10,372 nucleotides of DNA from Caldifarciminota bacterium RBG_13_43_14 (GTDB taxonomy: Bacteria; Hydrothermota; Tepidihabitantia; SM23-42): positions 7,368 through 17,739 of the forward strand of contig MEUM01000028.1 of assembly GCA_001771735.1 (NCBI GenBank), read 5' to 3'. Position 1 is the first letter of the stretch. Each line of letters begins with the position of its first letter. This document shows, one piece after another, positions 6,254 to 10,372 of this stretch. Position numbers and translations under genes: made by a program. The notes under the pieces are model-generated. The model saw only the letters and a list, made by a program, of their open reading frames with translations. It was not told the DNA's origin and searched no databases.

Positions 6254-6287
6254 TGTACAGTATAGTTTTGACAACGATAGTTGTCAA
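6254..6287 (-). promoter_or_regulatory. namZ promoter, leaderless, with overlapping operator
   Basis: On the minus strand, a perfect TTGACA (6287-6282), a 17-nt spacer and TATACT (6264-6259) lead directly into the ATG after 5 nt, so the A of the start codon is the expected first transcribed base. A perfect inverted repeat, TTGACAAC-GATA-GTTGTCAA on the plus strand (6268-6287), covers the -35 box and most of the spacer. This is the typical position for a repressor dimer. The bound regulator is unknown. Confidence 0.75.
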
Positions 6288-6297
6288 CAACCATTGC

Positions 6298-6467
6298 GAT
6301 CTTAATAGCTTAATAAGTTGGAAATAAAGAACCGTAGCGCTTGCCCGCCTACGGAGGGAGAAACGCGAAAAGACGCTAATCGGTAATCGCTATTCGCTAC
6401 TCGCCAATTACGTAATTACTAATTATATCTCAGCATTTTGGATCAGTTTTGTCAGCGATTAGCATAG
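6298..6467. other. Intergenic stretch with degenerate heptamers and a CCGTAG hairpin
   Basis: No ORF with coding character is seen. CCGTAG (6332-6337) and CTACGG (6349-6354) can pair around an 11-nt loop. Four tandem degenerate heptamers (CTAATCG, GTAATCG, CTATTCG, CTACTCG) lie at 6376-6403. A similar CACTAAT repeat recurs at 6654-6667. No function is assigned. Confidence 0.45.
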
Positions 6468-6523
6468 GTGGGAGAGCCCTCCAGGGCTCGATTAATTGAT
6501 CGCGGCTGGAAAGCCGCTCCCAC
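6468..6523. repeat. Cloverleaf-like REP element
   Basis: GTGGGAG (6468-6474) and CTCCCAC (6517-6523) form an outer stem. Inside are hairpin AGCCCT-CC-AGGGCT (6475-6488), a CGAT/ATCG pair (6489-6492 and 6499-6502) and hairpin GCGGCT-GGAA-AGCCGC (6502-6517). All three helices are perfect. It shares its left half design with 3077-3100, so it is a member of a dispersed palindrome family. Confidence 0.7.
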
Positions 6524-6608
6524 ATATTCCCAAAATAAGCATATCAGGATACCAGAAGAGCCGTGGGAAGCGGATCAGCAGAACAGAATATCAGATATTT
6601 TCACGCTG

Positions 6609-6791
6609 TATTCCATGCAAAGCATCCATTCCAGTTCGTAACGCGAATAAAACCACTAATCACTAATCGCAAAAAATTCCATACGAAGTATAAATTCCAG
6701 CCGTAGGCTACATTCCAGCGACGCAGTCGCGTGTTTCCAGTGCGAAGCACTAGATTCAACGCCGAAGGCGTATGTCTTCAGCCACAGGCGT
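6609..6791. repeat. Array of mini-hairpins with three-base loops and an ATTCCA linker
   Basis: About eight units occur, most as ATTCCA-like linker plus a short perfect stem with a 3-nt loop. They are ATGC-AAA-GCAT (6615-6625), GTT-CGT-AAC (6634-6642, weak), ATAC-GAA-GTAT (6681-6691), AGCC-GTA-GGCT (6699-6709), GCGAC-GCA-GTCGC (6718-6730), AGTGC-GAA-GCACT (6739-6751), ACGCC-GAA-GGCGT (6759-6771) and GCC-ACA-GGC (6781-6789, weak). Stem sequences change between units but stay complementary, and five of the loops read GNA. Unit spacing is about 18-21 nt apart from one 48-nt gap. The array ends about 25 nt before the pilB -35 box. Confidence 0.7.
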
Positions 6792-6814
6792 GCGGTGTTT
6801 TGCCAATGAATCTC

Positions 6815-6856
6815 TTGACAAGTAATGATAATTAAATATATTATATTAGAAAACTT
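6815..6856 (+). promoter_or_regulatory. Promoter of the first pilB gene with very short leader
   Basis: TTGACA (6815-6820) is followed after 18 nt by TATTAT (6839-6844), or after 21 nt by TATATT (6842-6847). The ATG at 6857 would then lie only a few bases after the transcript start. The segment tagaaaactt has no Shine-Dalgarno sequence. Confidence 0.55.
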
Positions 6857-8572
6857 ATGAGATTAGGCGAAGTTTTGATAAAACAGGGCATGATCTCCGA
6901 AGACATGCTGCATCGAGCTCTTGAAGAGCAGAAAAAAGACGGTTCGCGTCTCGGCTCAGTTCTTATCAAAATGGGAGTGCTTACCGAAGCCGATCTTTTA
7001 AATGCCCTCTCCAGACATTTTGGCGTGCAATCGATTGATTTAAAAGGTGTCGAATTAAATGATGCAATATTAAAGTTAATTCCTAATGAGCTTGCCGGGA
7101 AATACTTGGTAGTTCCGGTCAAACGTTTCGGGCGTACGCTTACCCTGGCAATGATCAATCCGGGCGATGTCACCGCGATCGAGGACATTCAATTTGCGAC
7201 CGGTTTTCAAGTTCAGCCGATGGTTGCGGCCGAAGAAGCTATTCTTGAAATCATTCAAAAACATTATAATGTGCAAAAATTCCTTTCCGATGTCATGTAT
7301 GAGATCGAAATGGCTGATGCCGGTGACGGTAATGTTCAGGTAGTTGATGGTGCCGCCGCTCAAGATAATGTGGAAGAAGACCTCGCCAGTGTCGATGACG
7401 ACAGTGACAGTGGTCCGGCACTCAAGCTTGGATATAAAATAATTTCGGACGCAGTCGCAATGAACGTATCGGATGTCCATATCGAGCCTTACGAGAAAGA
7501 TATGCGTATACGGTATCGCATCGATGGCATTCTGCATGAGGTCATGAAACCGCCGCGCCGTATGAATCGCGCCCTGGCAACAGTTATTAAAGTTATGGCC
7601 AAGCTTAAGGTCGAGGAAAAACGGCTTCCGCAGGATGGCCGTATCAAAGCGCGTGTCCATAATAAAATTATTGACATTCGTGTTTCTACCGTTCCTACTC
7701 TGTTTGGTGAGAAACTCGCGCTTCGTATTCTCGACCGTTCTGCGCAACAACTCAATCTTGATCTGCTCGGGTTCGATGAATCAACTCTGAAAGATTTTCG
7801 CCGGGCGATCAAATCACCTTTTGGTATTGTGCTGGTTACCGGCCCGACCGGTTCGGGAAAAACAACAACCCTTTACTCGGCGGTAACCGAATTAAATGAT
7901 CCTGGGTTGAATATAACGACGGCTGAGGATCCAATCGAATATTCGCTTCAGGGTATCAATCAGCTGCAAACCAATGAAAAGATCGGTTTGACATTTGCCG
8001 GTGCCCTGAGATCTTATTTGCGTCAGGATCCGAACATCATAATGGTCGGCGAGATCCGTGACCTTGAAACTGCCCAGATCTCGATCCGGGCATCATTAAC
8101 CGGTCATCTTGTATTATCTACCGTTCATACAAATTCAGCCGCGGCTACAATCACCCGTCTGATAAACATGAACGTTGAACCATTTCTTATCGCTTCGACA
8201 TTATTGGCGGTGCAGTCGCAGCGTCTACTTCGAAAAGTATGTGATAAATGTAAAAAGGAATTCAAGTTTGCTGATGAAATCTTGATGGATGCCGGACTTG
8301 AACCCGGCAAGTTCGATTTTCTGCTTTATAAAGGGGAGGGATGTGAGAATTGCCGCGGCACTGGCTACAAAGGAAGGCTCGGGATATTTGAAACAATGAT
8401 CATCAATGCCGCGATCCGTGAACTCATACTCAGTCACGGAACGACCGAAGAGATTGAAAAAGAAGCGGTCGCTCAGAATATGTTGACGTTGCGTGAAGCG
8501 GCGCTCAGGAAATTAGCCGAAGGATCGACTACAGTTGAAGAAGTTATAAGGGAAACCAAGGTGGCTTCATAA
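6857..8572 (+). CDS. pilB: PilB/GspE-type pilus extension ATPase with intact c-di-GMP-type MshEN domain (paralogue 1)
   Basis: This 571-residue secretion ATPase has an N-terminal MshEN domain with two 24-residue motifs (2-25 and 31-54) separated by five residues. Each begins RLG and keeps the internal Gly, and the first ends in Gln, the spacing described for c-di-GMP-binding MshE. An acidic linker (about 155-187) leads to the ATPase core: SDVHIEPYE (205-213), LPQDGRI (257-263), Walker A GPTGSGKT (329-336), Asp box TTAEDPIEY (354-362), RQDPN then Walker B IIMVGEIRD (389-402) and the His-box region GHLVLSTVHTN (416-426). C462, C465, C496 and C499 form the zinc tetracysteine site. It powers pilin polymerisation at the inner-membrane base of a type IV pilus or a type II secretion pseudopilus. 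Its stop overlaps the next start (TAATG), and a pilT-like start follows, which favours type IV pili. The start is supported by the close promoter. Confidence 0.94.
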   Translation: MRLGEVLIKQGMISEDMLHRALEEQKKDGSRLGSVLIKMGVLTEADLLNALSRHFGVQSIDLKGVELNDAILKLIPNELAGKYLVVPVKRFGRTLTLAMINPGDVTAIEDIQFATGFQVQPMVAAEEAILEIIQKHYNVQKFLSDVMYEIEMADAGDGNVQVVDGAAAQDNVEEDLASVDDDSDSGPALKLGYKIISDAVAMNVSDVHIEPYEKDMRIRYRIDGILHEVMKPPRRMNRALATVIKVMAKLKVEEKRLPQDGRIKARVHNKIIDIRVSTVPTLFGEKLALRILDRSAQQLNLDLLGFDESTLKDFRRAIKSPFGIVLVTGPTGSGKTTTLYSAVTELNDPGLNITTAEDPIEYSLQGINQLQTNEKIGLTFAGALRSYLRQDPNIIMVGEIRDLETAQISIRASLTGHLVLSTVHTNSAAATITRLINMNVEPFLIASTLLAVQSQRLLRKVCDKCKKEFKFADEILMDAGLEPGKFDFLLYKGEGCENCRGTGYKGRLGIFETMIINAAIRELILSHGTTEEIEKEAVAQNMLTLREAALRKLAEGSTTVEEVIRETKVAS

Positions 8573-10296
8573 TGGAAGAAAAATTAGGGTCATATCTTGT
8601 GCAGCAAGGCGTGATATCTGAAGATCAGTTGCGTGATGCGATCCGTGAACGCCGTGAGACCGGGCAGAGACTGGTCAGCGTGCTCAATAGTCTTGAAATG
8701 GTATCAGAAGGTAAACTACTTGCTCATTTAAGTAATCTGTACAAAATGGAAGTGGTCGATCTTGATTACATTATTCCCGATAAGATAGTTCTCGATCTGA
8801 TACCGGCACAAAAAGCGTATCATTATGAAGTACTGCCGATCGATCGGCGCGGCCGGTATCTTACCGTGGCCATGGTCGATCCGACCGATATCAGTGCGAT
8901 CGAAGATCTTCGATTCATAACCAGCATGGAGATCACACCGGTATTGGCCGCTGAAACATCGATACGTGATGCACTGGACCGGTATTATACAATGGAAAGA
9001 GGTATTGCTGAGGTTGGTGCCGACAATAGAATCACCGCGGCCGCAAAAGAATTAGGTATCGAAGATATGGAGTTGCTCGAAACTGAAATGCAGGAAGATA
9101 TGGAGGAAACAAAACTCCGTGCCGATGCCGAGGGTGGTCCGGTCATTCGCCTGGTCAATTTTTATATTGCTGATGCCGTGAACAAAACTGCATCGGATAT
9201 TCATGTTGAACATTTTGAAAGACAGGTAAGAGTAAGGTTCCGTGTCGACGGTATACTGCAAGAACAGCAATCACCTCCGTTAAACCTGAAAGCAGGTATA
9301 ATAACCAGAATAAAATTGATGGCAAAGATGGATATTGCCGAACACCGTCAATGTCAGGATGGCCGTATTAATATTCAGGTTGGAGAAAAGATGATCGACT
9401 TGCGGGTTTCGGTCATACCAACATTATATGGTGAAAAGATAGTAATGCGTATCCTTGACCGCAGTTCTTTGATGCTTGATCTGAGTAAACTTGGTTTTGG
9501 TGAAGGAGCATTAAAGAAATTTTTAAAAGTGATCGAAAGTCCCTATGGCATTATTCTGGTCACCGGGCCTACCGGCAGCGGAAAGACAACAACATTATAT
9601 TCGACCTTATCCCGTCTGAATAAACCTGACCGGCAAATAATGACGATTGAGGATCCCGTTGAGTATAATCTTCATGGCATTAATCAGATCCAGGTACATG
9701 AAGAGATCGGGTTGTCTTTTGCTGCTGCCCTGCGCGCTTTCCTGCGTCAGGCACCAAATATAATTCTGGTCGGTGAGATCCGTGACTCGGAAACCGCCGA
9801 GATTGCAATCCGGGCATCATTGACCGGTCATCTTGTGTTTTCAACCATTCATACCAATGACGCGCCTACGACCATTAATCGTCTGATCGACATTGGAATA
9901 AAACCTTATCTTGTCGCCAGTGCTTTAATATTGATACAGGCACAAAGACTTGTCCGCAGGATATGCCCAAAATGCAAAGAGCAGTTCAAACTAAGCGATA
10001 AACTGCTCGAAGAGGCCGGCCTGAATAAAGAGATGGTCCCGGACGGCATGGTCTTTAAAGGCAAGGGTTGTTCACATTGCAATCAGACCGGGTACAAAGG
10101 TCGTATCGGTCTGTATGAAGTCATGCCGGTATCGTCCGATATTCGCAATTTGATTTTTAAAGGTGGTTCATCCGACGTTATCGCCAAGCTGGCGATAAAA
10201 GAAGGAATGGAAACCTTGCGGGATGATGGTCTTGATAAAATAAGAAAGGGAGTTACTACGGTTGAAGAGTTAATGAGGGAAACCTCAACGTTTTGA
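8572..10296 (+). CDS. Second PilB/GspE-type ATPase with divergent MshEN and RQDP motifs (paralogue 2)
   Basis: This 574-residue protein is collinear with the preceding paralogue: MshEN region (4-56), acidic linker (about 165-188), SDIHVEHFE (208-216), Walker A GPTGSGKT (332-339), Asp box TIEDPVEY (358-365), Walker B IILVGEIRD (397-405) and zinc cysteines C465, C468, C500, C503. Differences are informative. In the MshEN motifs the first Arg is Lys4, the terminal Gln is Arg27, and in the second motif both glycines are replaced (Val35, Glu42). The core has RQCQDGR (259-265) where LPQDGR is usual, and RQAPN (392-396) where RQDPN is usual. Nucleotide-binding motifs are intact, so it probably still binds ATP. 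It could be an alternative motor, a hexamer partner or a specialised ATPase with no c-di-GMP control. The start codon shares one base with the upstream stop, with a weak aaggtgg upstream. Confidence 0.93.
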   Translation: MEEKLGSYLVQQGVISEDQLRDAIRERRETGQRLVSVLNSLEMVSEGKLLAHLSNLYKMEVVDLDYIIPDKIVLDLIPAQKAYHYEVLPIDRRGRYLTVAMVDPTDISAIEDLRFITSMEITPVLAAETSIRDALDRYYTMERGIAEVGADNRITAAAKELGIEDMELLETEMQEDMEETKLRADAEGGPVIRLVNFYIADAVNKTASDIHVEHFERQVRVRFRVDGILQEQQSPPLNLKAGIITRIKLMAKMDIAEHRQCQDGRINIQVGEKMIDLRVSVIPTLYGEKIVMRILDRSSLMLDLSKLGFGEGALKKFLKVIESPYGIILVTGPTGSGKTTTLYSTLSRLNKPDRQIMTIEDPVEYNLHGINQIQVHEEIGLSFAAALRAFLRQAPNIILVGEIRDSETAEIAIRASLTGHLVFSTIHTNDAPTTINRLIDIGIKPYLVASALILIQAQRLVRRICPKCKEQFKLSDKLLEEAGLNKEMVPDGMVFKGKGCSHCNQTGYKGRIGLYEVMPVSSDIRNLIFKGGSSDVIAKLAIKEGMETLRDDGLDKIRKGVTTVEELMRETSTF

Positions 10297-10309
10297 TATG
10301 GTTTTTTTG

Positions 10310-10316
10310 AAGGAGG
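10310..10316 (+). promoter_or_regulatory. Strong Shine-Dalgarno before the pilT-like start
   Basis: AAGGAGG lies 4 nt before ATG 10321. This is a textbook ribosome binding site, in contrast with the promoter-proximal genes in this window. It shows the organism does use Shine-Dalgarno initiation for genes inside operons. Confidence 0.8.
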
Positions 10317-10320
10317 AAGA

Positions 10321-10372
10321 ATGCCGGTTACAATGAAGCAATTATTAGAAGAAATGGTCCAACGAAATTCTA
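10321..10372 (+). CDS. pilT: N-terminus of a PilT-type pilus retraction ATPase (partial, runs off right edge)
   Basis: Only 17 codons are present: MPVTMKQLLEEMVQRNS. The pattern M-x-LL-x-x-M-V-x-x-x-AS is how PilT proteins begin, just before their ASDLHL segment. The gene starts 24 nt after the second pilB stop with a strong ribosome binding site. PilT disassembles pili, so with the two upstream ATPases this would form an extension/retraction motor operon. The identification rests on a short match and on context. Confidence 0.65.
   Translation, partial: MPVTMKQLLEEMVQRNS

Noticed and set aside
6272..6274. TTG as the namZ start codon
   Set aside because: It lies between the -35 and -10 boxes of the promoter, so it would not be on the transcript; the ATG at 6253 starts the family-conserved sequence.
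6609..6791. Possible CRISPR array
   Set aside because: The shared part is only about six bases, unit length is irregular and the variable part is self-complementary; no cas genes are nearby.
6298..6814. A small gene, tRNA or other structured RNA gene in the divergent intergenic region
   Set aside because: No ORF with a start and coding character, and no tRNA-like arm pattern; the structure present is explained by repeats.
7076..7750. 224-codon minus-strand ORF opposite pilB
   Set aside because: It is fully antisense to a well-supported ATPase, with no recognisable domain, promoter or ribosome binding site.

Overview
The window comes from a moderately AT-rich bacterial chromosome. It is probably a Gram-negative, uncultivated or candidate-phylum lineage (WOR-3/FCB-like is my guess, low confidence). 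The reasons are type IV pilus ATPases, a secreted protein with lamin-tail and cleaved-adhesin-type domains, an AmgK/MurU cell-wall recycling pair, and intergenic DNA crowded with several families of small dispersed palindromes. No integrase, transposase, tRNA, rRNA or CRISPR array is visible.

Layout. Positions 1-1801 (minus strand) are the first 600 codons of a large secreted multidomain protein that runs off the left edge. It has no stop codon inside the window, so an ORF search that needs a stop would miss it. Positions 1985-6253 (minus strand, transcribed right to left) hold a cell-wall recycling group: a DUF1343/NamZ exo-N-acetylmuramidase, a MurU-like nucleotidyltransferase with an extra C-terminal beta-helix, an AmgK-like sugar kinase, and a cytoplasmic beta-lactamase-fold serine hydrolase. 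Positions 6254-6856 are a divergent intergenic region with a namZ promoter/operator, a cloverleaf-like repeat, a run of tiny hairpins and the pilB promoter. Positions 6857-10296 (plus strand) hold two tandem PilB/GspE-type extension ATPases, followed by the first 17 codons of a PilT-type retraction ATPase at the right edge.

How the genes fit together. From family knowledge, the serine hydrolase could strip peptides from muropeptides, NamZ would release free MurNAc, AmgK would make MurNAc-1-phosphate and MurU would make UDP-MurNAc. That would return cell-wall sugar directly to precursor synthesis, bypassing the MurQ route. None of the four proteins shows a signal peptide, so the route appears cytoplasmic. 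The right half is a pilus motor module. The first ATPase has two intact c-di-GMP-type MshEN motifs, while the second has lost key residues of those motifs and of the otherwise conserved RQDP segment.

The most noteworthy non-coding signals are: (i) sigma70-like promoters whose -10 boxes lie only 5-12 nt before start codons without Shine-Dalgarno sequences, suggesting leaderless mRNAs; (ii) a perfect inverted-repeat operator in the namZ promoter, part of a 24-bp block (20/24 identical) shared with the secreted-protein promoter; and (iii) an array of about eight mini-hairpins with three-base loops and changing stems just before pilB.
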